Positions 32,704-40,877 of a stretch of 64,000 bases of DNA are shown here, one piece after another. This DNA comes from B46-G9 sp964581175. Its GTDB lineage: Bacteria > Desulfobacterota > DSM-4660 > Desulfatiglandales > Desulfatiglandaceae. The notes beneath the pieces are model-generated. The model worked only from the letters and a program-made list of their open reading frames with translations, had not been told where the DNA came from and did not search any database. Numbering within the stretch: the stretch's first letter is position 1; the number at the start of each line of letters is the position of its first letter. The stretch is taken from NCBI GenBank assembly GCA_964581175.1, contig CAZONI010000007.1:26814-90813 (forward strand). Reading direction: 5' to 3'. The translations under genes were made by a program, and so were the position numbers.

Positions 32704-34533
32704 TTATGATTTCCGCGGACGCCCTGAGAGAAACTTCTGAAGCTGTTTCTCATAATACTCCCTATTCTCCTTTGCTTTAGCAAGGGCTTCCTTGATCATC
32801 TTGACGGCCTCCTGCGGGTATCCGCTCACAAAATAGGCCTCGGCAAGGGTATCCAGAAAGACGGAAGAGCGCTCCAGGGAAACCGCCCTTTTTGCCAGAA
32901 CAAGGGCCTGTTTCGGGTCCCGAATCCGGGGATTGCTGGAAGTTGCAAGGAGCCAGGCCAGATTATTCAAGGAAACCGGCCGATTCGGGTCCAGTTGAAG
33001 GATCTTTTCGTATACTTCTTTTGCCTTCTCATAATCCTCCATCTTCTGATAGACTAACGCCAGATTCTCATAGAGCCCAAGATCGGCAGGATGAGCGCTC
33101 AACTGTTCCTGCAAGACATTTTCCAGCGCCGCATAGGTCATCTTCTGCCTCAGAGGACTGAAGTTCAGGATGTACCCAAGCACCAGAAGGAGAAAAACGA
33201 ACAGGGAAAAGCTCAGGGCCACGAAGCGGGTCTGTCTCTTGAGAAGAGAGGGTTCTCGTGCGGCATTGCGGAGGCAGTCCACACGCTGGCGGATACTGAA
33301 GTGGTGCCAGCTCGGAATATTCCTGCTCTTCCCGCTCATCAGGGCGATTCTCTCCAGGGAGCTGATGGTGTACTTCGGGGTCCCCATCACTCTGGCCGAA
33401 TAAAGATCAGCCTGCCGCTCGAAATGCCGCATAAAAAAGCCCATCACGTACCTGAAATAGATGATCAGGCTGAGAAGCATGGGCAGCGAAAGGGCAAGAT
33501 AGAAGAGGTTGTTTCCACTTGAATCACCGGAGGAGAGAAACCTGTCAAAAAAAGGTCGTGTCGCCAAAAAATAGAAATAGAAATCAAAAAGACCAAACGC
33601 GAGAACGAGGTAGCCGATAATAAACAGGACATAGAAAAGCAGGTGCCTGTATTTTGCATGCCCCATTTCATGGGCCAGAACCGCTTTCAGCTCGTCCACC
33701 GTCAGTATTTCAAAGAGGGAATCCGTCACGAGGATATACCGCAACCGCGGGAGTATCCCCATAATGCCCGCCGTCATCATCCTCCCCTCGAAGAGCGGCC
33801 ATCGCAAGAGATGCCGGTACTTGAAACCTTTTTCGTGGAGAAAGGCCTCAAGTTCCCCAGCCTTTGCCGTGTCTTCCAGAGGCTTGCATCCCCACCATGA
33901 CTGGATGAATACCGGCAGTATAATCATAAGCAGGGTAAGGAAGACGGCGAAAAATAATGTCTGGCCCGCCATGGTGTTGAAGAAACCGGCGGGCTGTCCC
34001 CAAGGACTCAGGCTCAGAAGGTCATAGATGAGGGAGAGGAGTGCCCATGGAAAAAGGATGGGGAGGTTCAAACGGGTATTTGAAAGGATGTAGGATTTTC
34101 GTGAAATGTCTATGCCGAAGAGTTCCCGATACGCAGGAACGGCAAAATACCAGATGGTGCAGAGGAAACCAAAAAAAAGGGCCATTGCCAGGAGCCCCTG
34201 GAATACCGTGAATGACTTGAATCCAGGAATGCGAAGTATCCAGTATTTGAGATTGAACAGAAAGGTGAACAGGGAAAAGAGGAAGATGGCTAGAAAAGAG
34301 AGAGTTACCTGTGCCCGCTGGAACCTGGCAGTCAACCGCCCGTCTTCTCCGGACCCCTTCCAGTACTCTGTGCGTATTCTTTCAAATACCCTGCGGCAAT
34401 AGAGACCAAATCCGACCCAGGAGAGAAAGATCATACCGGAGGTCAGAAAAAAGGAATTTTCAGGACTCTTTCCGGAATAACTGACACTGAATACGAGGAG
34501 AACAACAATAAAATAAATGATGTGGTTAAACAT
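32704..34533 (-). CDS. M48-family membrane metallopeptidase with TPR tail
   Basis: A 609-residue protein with about seven membrane helices and the zinc motif AHEMGHAKY near residue 288, followed by the third-ligand region FERQADLYSARVMGTP. This is the Ste24/HtpX-like M48 family, which cuts damaged membrane proteins or processes lipoproteins. From about residue 475 to 600 there are two to three TPR units (LYENLALVYQKMEDYEKAKEVYEKI is one region, VSLNNLAWLL another), so substrate or partner binding in the cytoplasm or periplasm is likely. It follows rng by 58 bases on the same strand. Confidence 0.93.
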   Translation of the reverse strand: MFNHIIYFIVVLLVFSVSYSGKSPENSFFLTSGMIFLSWVGFGLYCRRVFERIRTEYWKGSGEDGRLTARFQRAQVTLSFLAIFLFSLFTFLFNLKYWILRIPGFKSFTVFQGLLAMALFFGFLCTIWYFAVPAYRELFGIDISRKSYILSNTRLNLPILFPWALLSLIYDLLSLSPWGQPAGFFNTMAGQTLFFAVFLTLLMIILPVFIQSWWGCKPLEDTAKAGELEAFLHEKGFKYRHLLRWPLFEGRMMTAGIMGILPRLRYILVTDSLFEILTVDELKAVLAHEMGHAKYRHLLFYVLFIIGYLVLAFGLFDFYFYFLATRPFFDRFLSSGDSSGNNLFYLALSLPMLLSLIIYFRYVMGFFMRHFERQADLYSARVMGTPKYTISSLERIALMSGKSRNIPSWHHFSIRQRVDCLRNAAREPSLLKRQTRFVALSFSLFVFLLLVLGYILNFSPLRQKMTYAALENVLQEQLSAHPADLGLYENLALVYQKMEDYEKAKEVYEKILQLDPNRPVSLNNLAWLLATSSNPRIRDPKQALVLAKRAVSLERSSVFLDTLAEAYFVSGYPQEAVKMIKEALAKAKENREYYEKQLQKFLSGRPRKS

Positions 34534-34591
34534 AATGAGAGTGCGCTCTGCTCCTCAATCGCGAAGTCAACCTCCTGCTGTGCTCTCCTGG

Positions 34592-36091
34592 TCATTGAGC
34601 AGATGCGTTCTTCACTTCGATAAACTCCAGTTTCCCGGCTCCCGGTGTCACGGCCGGATCACCCTCCAACTGAATGGATACCCCGTAGCGAGACTCAAGT
34701 TGTGAGAGTTCCTTGCGTTTCTTGTTCTGGAGATAGGTGGCTACGTCCAGGGGAAGGATACCCCTGACCTGCGTAATCCCCTCTTTTGCCAGTCCCATCC
34801 ATATACGCCTCAGAAAGGCGAGCGATCGCGCCTCCACCGACAGAACAAGCCCTCTTCCCTGGCAATACTGGCAGGTCTGATAGCTGCGTGACTCTACAGA
34901 AGGCCTGAGGCGCTGCCGCGACAATTCCAGAAGGCCGAATTTTGAGATGTGGGAGAGGTCAATTTTGGCCCGGTCATTTTTTGTTTCCTCCCGCAGGATC
35001 CTCTCAATCTCTCTCGTATGCTTCTTGTCCTTCATATCTATGAAATCGATCACGAGCAACCCGCCGATATCCCGCAGCCGGAGTTGGCGGACGATCTCAA
35101 CCGCTGCTTCCTGGTTGGTATTGAAAGCAGTGCCCTCCACATCTTTTCCGCCTCTTCCCCTGCCGGAATTGACATCTATGGAAATCAGGGCCTCGGTGGG
35201 ATCAATGACAAGGGACCCGCCTGATTTCAAAGGGACCACATTGCTGTAAATGGTTTCAATCTGCTGTTCAATCTGGTCACTTTCAAATATGGGTCGTTTC
35301 TCCCGGTAAATCTTGACCCGCCGCTGGTACCGGGGAGAGATGATCTTCATGTAGTCCCTGATCTTGCCATACGTCTCTTTGTCATCCACCAGGATTTCCG
35401 TTACGTCGCTGGTAAAGTAGTCCCGGAGAGTTCTCAGCCAGATGTCCTGTTCCTTGTGAATCAGGGAAAGCGGGGGCGCCTTTTTCACTCGCTTCCGAAT
35501 ATTTCGCCACATCCTCAAGAGCCTGTTGAGATCTCTGGACAGTTCCCGTTTATTCTGTCCGTGGGCCGAGGTGCGTACGATGTATCCGATTTCATCGGGG
35601 AGTTTGAGCTGGCTCATGATGGACTTCAGGCGCTTTCGCTCTTCCTCGTCCTCTATCTTTCGCGATACTCCGCCTCCACTCCTCCCGGGAGTCAGGACAA
35701 GGTTACGGCTGGCCAGGGACAGGTAAGTGGTGAGATGTGCGCCCTTCCTTCCCGGCATCTCCTTCGTCACCTGGACGAGTAATTCCTGTCCTTTCTTCGC
35801 GATCTTCTTGACAGGAGGGACCGGCTGGTCTTTAGAGGTATCTACGGGCGCCAGGTAGTATTCAGGGTGAATTTCGCTTGCCTGGAGGAATCCGTTCTTG
35901 TCCGTGCCGATATCGACAAAGCAGGCCTGCAGGCTGGTTTCGACCCGCGCTATCACGCCTTTATAGATGTTCCCGATTTTTTGTTCGGCCGTCGACGTCT
36001 CAATGAAGAAATTTTCAAGCTTTCCATCTGTTACAATAGCGACCCGGTATTCTTCCGACTCAAGTGCATTAACGAGCATTTTTGTGGTCAT
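34592..36091 (-). CDS. rng: Ribonuclease G/E
   Basis: A 499-residue endoribonuclease of the RNase E/G family, of RNase G length with no long C-terminal scaffold. S1 domain: GNIYKGVIARVETSLQACFV and IGTDKNGFLQASEI. Catalytic metal aspartates sit in LISIDVNSGRGRGGKD and LLVIDFIDMKD. The zinc-link cysteines are in CQYCQGRG near residue 410. It acts in 5'-end-dependent mRNA decay and rRNA maturation. It starts six bases after the stop of the dehydratase-like gene, so it is probably translated from the same message. Confidence 0.96.
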   Translation of the reverse strand: MTTKMLVNALESEEYRVAIVTDGKLENFFIETSTAEQKIGNIYKGVIARVETSLQACFVDIGTDKNGFLQASEIHPEYYLAPVDTSKDQPVPPVKKIAKKGQELLVQVTKEMPGRKGAHLTTYLSLASRNLVLTPGRSGGGVSRKIEDEEERKRLKSIMSQLKLPDEIGYIVRTSAHGQNKRELSRDLNRLLRMWRNIRKRVKKAPPLSLIHKEQDIWLRTLRDYFTSDVTEILVDDKETYGKIRDYMKIISPRYQRRVKIYREKRPIFESDQIEQQIETIYSNVVPLKSGGSLVIDPTEALISIDVNSGRGRGGKDVEGTAFNTNQEAAVEIVRQLRLRDIGGLLVIDFIDMKDKKHTREIERILREETKNDRAKIDLSHISKFGLLELSRQRLRPSVESRSYQTCQYCQGRGLVLSVEARSLAFLRRIWMGLAKEGITQVRGILPLDVATYLQNKKRKELSQLESRYGVSIQLEGDPAVTPGAGKLEFIEVKNASAQ

Positions 36092-36097
36092 AATCTT

Positions 36098-37477
36098 CTA
36101 CGCTGCTTTCCTTCCGTGCTGGTGGAAATGTTGGTACGCCTGGTACATGAAGGTCCTGATGGCCGCTTCCCTTCCCGGCTGGATGCCGGCATCATAGGGT
36201 GTGTCAAGGTACGGAATGCCCAATTGATTCATCATGGGTTTGATAATGGACGAGGTGATCGTACTGGGCATGCAGGTGAACGGGTAGACATTTACCACTC
36301 CATGATATCCCCCCCTGGCATATTCCATGATCCCCGGGATGCTCAGGCAGGCTTCCGTGCCTGCATCAAAAGAAAAAACATCATTCTCCTTGAGGATCCC
36401 TTCAAGGTGACCGACTTTGTGGTCCGGGACAATACCGATCTGTGATGCCAGCCGATCATAGACCTTTTTCTGCCGGAACTCCTGGTAGGAGAGCTCACTC
36501 CCGAAACCCAGGATTCTCTTCAGGTGTTTCTTCACAAGGCCGAAACGAAGCTGTTTTATGCTCAGTCGAAAGGCTATCTTGGCATCCCGCAACCGGTCAT
36601 AGGACGTGTAGTTCATCCACTCTGCAATTGATGCGTTCACCACTTCCGCTCCGTACCTTTCAAGCACCCGAATGAGATCCTGATTGGCATGTACGTGCGA
36701 CCTCACGTAGATCTCACCCACCATGCCGATGAGCGGTTTTCTAGGAATACCCGGATCTATTAGTGCCTTTCCATCCCGGATAACCTGCTCCATCTCATCC
36801 AGGATTCGATCGAACTCCTTGCCGGGGCCGCATTTCTCGAAAACATCCTCCATCCGGTGCATCGACTCCTCAATGAAGGCGTCGGTGATGCCCGGTTCCT
36901 TTTCGTACGGCCTTATCCTCCAGAGCAACCGATCCAGAATATCTGCAACCACCACGGAGAAATAGGAAGACCGCCTCAGATCACTGACCCGTTGACTGTC
37001 GATAATACCTGAGAGGGAATAGCCGTCATCCGTGGTGAGAGAACCGATCTTCAGGCGGTTCAAGTCAGGGAGTGAATCCAGTATTATCCTCTGGTACTTA
37101 TTGTACATGCCGAACCGGCATGGGCCGCTGGATTCCGGCATGAAGTAAATGTAATTGTCCGGATTGAACGCCTCGCCCAGCCGCTCCTTCTCCCTGTTCA
37201 TGAAATAGAGAATATCTCCGGTGGTGATCTGACAGGGATAACATTCCTTTCCCGAGGTATATTCCATTCCAAGATCGAGACCTTTATAGGTGTCCATAAC
37301 CTTTGCCCGGATACCGAATCCCCGGAAAGTCGCCGCCAGCAGGTGCCCTCCTATCCTGTTCATCTGCGGAATCAAAAAGGTCCGTTCCTTCGGGTTGAAC
37401 CTGCCCACCGTCTCGTTGAGCGATTTGAAACTCACCACTTTCTTGGATTCCATGACTTTCTCCATCGTCAAAGGCAT
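36098..37477 (-). CDS. CoA-dehydratase-like protein (DUF2229 / activase-associated)
   Basis: A 459-residue protein of the group related to 2-hydroxyacyl-CoA dehydratase subunits that accompanies BadF/HgdC-type activases. Possible iron-sulfur cysteines: SGKECYPCQ, SGPCRFGMYN and the C-terminal FTCMPSTI. Other family-like words: IPQMNRIGGHLLAATFRGFG, GMVGEIYVRSHVHANQDL, LDTPYDAGIQPG. The start may be ATG 37477, 37465 or 37453. Upstream on the same strand lies the 1022-residue activase with the same type of C-terminal domain; the two probably form one redox system. Substrate unknown. Confidence 0.82.
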   Translation of the reverse strand: MPLTMEKVMESKKVVSFKSLNETVGRFNPKERTFLIPQMNRIGGHLLAATFRGFGIRAKVMDTYKGLDLGMEYTSGKECYPCQITTGDILYFMNREKERLGEAFNPDNYIYFMPESSGPCRFGMYNKYQRIILDSLPDLNRLKIGSLTTDDGYSLSGIIDSQRVSDLRRSSYFSVVVADILDRLLWRIRPYEKEPGITDAFIEESMHRMEDVFEKCGPGKEFDRILDEMEQVIRDGKALIDPGIPRKPLIGMVGEIYVRSHVHANQDLIRVLERYGAEVVNASIAEWMNYTSYDRLRDAKIAFRLSIKQLRFGLVKKHLKRILGFGSELSYQEFRQKKVYDRLASQIGIVPDHKVGHLEGILKENDVFSFDAGTEACLSIPGIMEYARGGYHGVVNVYPFTCMPSTITSSIIKPMMNQLGIPYLDTPYDAGIQPGREAAIRTFMYQAYQHFHQHGRKAA

Positions 37478-37493
37478 AGCTGATTAGCTGTTT

Positions 37494-37533
37494 AGGCTGA
37501 AGGCTGAAGTGATGGTCTCTCAGCCTTCAGGCT
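37494..37533. repeat. Inverted repeat AGGCTGAAGGCTGA / TCAGCCTTCAGGCT
   Basis: Two 14-base arms (13 of 14 paired) with a 12-base loop lie between the activase stop and the dehydratase-like start. The hairpin has no T-run. Tandem GGCTGAA words of this type are frequent in related genomes. It may moderate read-through from the activase to the downstream genes. Confidence 0.6.
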
Positions 37534-37558
37534 GTCAGCCTGAGTAGTTACCAAAACA

Positions 37559-40500
37559 TCAATTTGCCAGCCCGACTTTCCTCTCCACATCCCGCCGCAA
37601 CTTCTGCATGGTGTTATCGATGACATTTTTGTACGCCTCAAGCCGGGTCATCACCCCGGCGACGGCGCTGTGCTCATCCAGTTCCAGAATCAGATAGGGA
37701 TCCTCTCCCATGATGTGCTTGTAAAAATGTTCGATAAAGGAGTCCGCCCCGCAGCTGAAATTGGTGATGTGGAGCCCGAAGTAGTTCTCATGGGCCACAG
37801 TAAATTTTGCCGTGCGCAGGATCTGGGCCCCAAGTCCCCAGTACATGGATGGGAAATCGGATAGGTCAACCGTGGACACATCAATAAAGTCCATGGGAAG
37901 CGCATGCAGGCCGAGTTTAGCCAGGTTCTGCCCCAACCGCAGATTCAGCCGTTCATCGTAGAGATTATACGGCCGCCCGGTAACCAGCAGCACCGGCTCA
38001 AAGGCATTCACCTCGTCCAGGAGCTCCGACCCTTTTCTGGAGAGTTCCTTCTTGAATTGTTCCTGTCTTTCCAGCGCGTGGAGAACGGCCTTTCCTACCT
38101 CTTTTCTGCTCTTGTGCAGTTTCGGTCCTATCTGTTCCCAGATCTCCAAGGCCAGCATTTCGGGATCATACTTGAAATGGATCACCGGGCTGAGTATCCT
38201 GGCCCTTTCCATGGGAAAAGCGGCCCGCATCATGTAGGAGTTGCTCTGGCTCATGGGGCAGTAGAACCCCGTTTCCGAATCTACCGGCGTGTGCATATTG
38301 ATTATGCTCGGGAGAAAGAGGTACGCGGTCTTTTCCATCAGTTCCCTGACATGCCCGTAGGAGATCTTGACAGGATAGCAGGTCTCCGCCATCACGGATT
38401 CAATACCCTTCAAAGAGATTTGCGCGTTGGTGGGCGGACTCATCACCATTCTCAATCCAAGCATATCAAAGAAATGGGCCCAAAAAATTCCCGTCTGATG
38501 TCCATACAGTGCCCTTTGCAATGCAACTGTGGGGCGGCCGTCCACTTCCATCATTGGATCACTCCCCAGTTCTTCGCAAACACCGGCCAGATAGGTCTCC
38601 CAGATCTCCTGTCGCAAGCGGAAAAAATTCTGTTTTCTGGTTCCCTTGGTCCTCACCACCTCATAACGGCCGCATTCTCCACCCCACACGCTGCGGCGAC
38701 CATCAAAATCGTATATCTTCAGCTTGCATTCATTGTGACAGTCCGGATCAGCGTGGCATGTCTTTTCCCGGTATTCCATGCGGTCTCGTATGGCGCTCTG
38801 AAGGCCCCGGAATGTACTCTTCTCCGCATTTTCAAACTGCATTTTTTCCTGCACGCTGATGGCAGCACCGTAGGCTCCCAGGACTTCCCGGTGCGGAGGA
38901 ACAATTAGGCCACGTCCGAGAACATCTTCAAATGCGGCGACAACACCCTTGTTCAAAGAAGGCCCCCCCAGAAACATGACCCTCTCACCAATCTTTCTCT
39001 TCCCTACTACCCGGTTCAGGTAGTTGTGTACGATGGCATAGCACAGCCCCGCAATGAGGTCGGTGCGTTCCACCCCTTTCTGATGGTACGAGACGAGGTC
39101 TGATTCCATGAAGACAGTGCAGCGTTCCGCGAGTTTGACGGGTGCCTTGGATGAGAGTGCGATATCCTGGAATTCGCCTACGATATTGATGCCGTACTTC
39201 CCTGCCAGTTCATGCAGAAAACTCCCGGTGCCCGCGGCACATACCTTGTTCATATCAAAATCCAGCGGGTATGCGTTCGAGATGGAGATGTATTTCGAAT
39301 CCTGGCCGCCAATCTCGAAAATGGTATCTATATCGGGCGCAATCTCCACGGCGCCCCTTGCATGGGCGGTTATCTCGTCAATGATGAGATCAACATCCAG
39401 GAAGTCCCCCACCACGTTCCTTCCGGACCCGGTGGTAGCGGTTCCTACAATCTCAATCTTCTTGCCGACCTCATCACGGATGGTTCGCAACAACCGCTGG
39501 GTCACTTCAATGGGTTTTCCCTGGGTCGGCACATAACTCTTATGGAGGATCTCCCGCTCGTTGTCGATCAGGGCATACTTGGTGGTCGTGGACCCAATAT
39601 CGATCCCCAGGTACACCCTGGTTTCTTTTTTCAACGGCTTTTTCCTGACTTCATTTGTCTCAGGAAAACTGGTCCTTTTAAGCGCAAGCTTTGAAGTCCG
39701 GGGAGCGGCGATCTCCATCTGCGAGCCCATGGTCTCCAGGATTTCGAGAGATACTTTGTCTTCCCTTTTCAAGGCAAGGGCCTGCATTGCCACCCCGAGC
39801 GCACCCAGCGATGTATTGTGAGGGGGAACAATCAGGTTGGGAAAATAGTCCCTGAATGCCTTTACCTGCAGGCGATTCAATGACAGGCCCCCGATGAAGA
39901 GAATGGGCTCCTCAAGCACCCGCTTGCAGACGATGGTGCTCATGTAGTTCCTGGCGTTCCCGATATGGAGCCCGTAGATAATATCCTCGAGTGTCTCCCC
40001 TTTGTTTTGCAGGTGAATCATGTCCGATTTTGTAAAGACGGTGCACCTGCAAGCGACATTCGCGGGTTTTCGGCTCCTGGCGCCAAGATCGATAAAATCG
40101 CTAAGGATAGTATCGATTCCTTCCTGGGATGTATCGGTTTCCTGCGAGTACAAGGAGGTAGCAAGCCGCTGTGCCTGCTGGTCGATAAATGATCCTGTGC
40201 CCGATGCACAGGGCCCATTGGTATTGAAGTAGGACAGTTTCCATCCGTCCTCCCTGTCCGGGGATCCGTCGTCTTCCTGGTCGATCTGAAAGAGCGCCGT
40301 ATCCTGCCCGCCCATGCTGATAATCGTTCTCACACCGGGCTCGACAAAAAGGGCGCCCAGGACCTGGCTGATAGTCTCGAATTCATAAAAGGTTCCCAGC
40401 TGTTCACTCAGCTTCTTCCCATGGTTCCCGGTGAAGGAAACAGACCTGATCCTTTCCGCCCCGAATCTCTCATCGAGAAAGCGAATCAAATCGCAGACCC

Positions 40501-40627
40501 TCTCTTCGACCTTTCCCATGTGCCGCTCATAGGGTGATTCGTACACTATCTCTTTTGCTTCAGTAAGGACGATGCAATTCAGACTGACAGACCCTGAATC
40601 TATACCCACATAGAGTTGTTCAGCCAT
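37559..40627 (-). CDS. Acyl-CoA dehydratase activase-type ATPase, double ASKHA with dehydratase-like C-terminus
   Basis: A 1022-residue fusion. First ASKHA ATPase about 1-330 (YVGIDSGSVSLNCIVL, SMGGQDTALF, NGPCASGTGSF). Second about 345-620 (YLGIDIGSTTTKYALID, EIGGQDSKYI, VCAAGTGSFLHELAG, ERCTVFMESD); the cysteines in the last two words are the [4Fe-4S] ligands of HgdC/BcrA-type activases. The C-terminal 400 residues are of the DUF2229/dehydratase-like type. Known relatives use ATP to drive electrons to very low potential for dehydration or ring reduction. ATG 40627 is chosen with GGAGG/AGGGAA upstream; the earlier start (40705) adds non-conserved residues. A strong promoter lies 84 bases upstream. 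Confidence 0.93.
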   Translation of the reverse strand: MAEQLYVGIDSGSVSLNCIVLTEAKEIVYESPYERHMGKVEERVCDLIRFLDERFGAERIRSVSFTGNHGKKLSEQLGTFYEFETISQVLGALFVEPGVRTIISMGGQDTALFQIDQEDDGSPDREDGWKLSYFNTNGPCASGTGSFIDQQAQRLATSLYSQETDTSQEGIDTILSDFIDLGARSRKPANVACRCTVFTKSDMIHLQNKGETLEDIIYGLHIGNARNYMSTIVCKRVLEEPILFIGGLSLNRLQVKAFRDYFPNLIVPPHNTSLGALGVAMQALALKREDKVSLEILETMGSQMEIAAPRTSKLALKRTSFPETNEVRKKPLKKETRVYLGIDIGSTTTKYALIDNEREILHKSYVPTQGKPIEVTQRLLRTIRDEVGKKIEIVGTATTGSGRNVVGDFLDVDLIIDEITAHARGAVEIAPDIDTIFEIGGQDSKYISISNAYPLDFDMNKVCAAGTGSFLHELAGKYGINIVGEFQDIALSSKAPVKLAERCTVFMESDLVSYHQKGVERTDLIAGLCYAIVHNYLNRVVGKRKIGERVMFLGGPSLNKGVVAAFEDVLGRGLIVPPHREVLGAYGAAISVQEKMQFENAEKSTFRGLQSAIRDRMEYREKTCHADPDCHNECKLKIYDFDGRRSVWGGECGRYEVVRTKGTRKQNFFRLRQEIWETYLAGVCEELGSDPMMEVDGRPTVALQRALYGHQTGIFWAHFFDMLGLRMVMSPPTNAQISLKGIESVMAETCYPVKISYGHVRELMEKTAYLFLPSIINMHTPVDSETGFYCPMSQSNSYMMRAAFPMERARILSPVIHFKYDPEMLALEIWEQIGPKLHKSRKEVGKAVLHALERQEQFKKELSRKGSELLDEVNAFEPVLLVTGRPYNLYDERLNLRLGQNLAKLGLHALPMDFIDVSTVDLSDFPSMYWGLGAQILRTAKFTVAHENYFGLHITNFSCGADSFIEHFYKHIMGEDPYLILELDEHSAVAGVMTRLEAYKNVIDNTMQKLRRDVERKVGLAN

Positions 40628-40710
40628 TTCCCTGTCCCTCCTCGTCGCGCTCAATACGGATGGTCTTTTCTCACGAATCTCATGCACCATCCCGGTGATC
40701 CACAAACTGC

Positions 40711-40738
40711 ATTATCCTTCCCGATCATTTCCTGTCAA
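40711..40738 (-). promoter_or_regulatory. Sigma-70 promoter for the activase - dehydratase-like - rng - M48 genes
   Basis: On the minus strand a perfect TTGACA (40733-40738) and GATAAT (40711-40716, five of six) are 16 bases apart, 84 bases upstream of the activase ATG. Confidence 0.7.
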
Positions 40739-40806
40739 GGGTAATGGCTATTGGTAAGCGCTCACAAATTGCATTTGTGATATATGGCGTTGTTTCGAAA
40801 TGTGTC

Positions 40807-40877
40807 TCACGCCTTATGTCTTACGCCTTACGCCCTACGCCATATGTCTTAAACCCTACGCCCTGCCTTACGCCCCA
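40807..40877. repeat. Degenerate tandem ACGCC(T/C)TA repeat
   Basis: CACGCCTTATGTCTTACGCC is followed by TTACGCCCTACGCCATATGT and further copies of the 7-base word, about eight imperfect units directly after the polA stop. The same word family occurs at 46272-46363 and 53192-53224. Function unknown; a decayed dispersed repeat is likeliest. Confidence 0.65.

Noticed and set aside
37904..38908. 334-codon open frame on the plus strand
   Set aside because: Antisense to the activase C-terminal domain; composition typical of a shadow frame.
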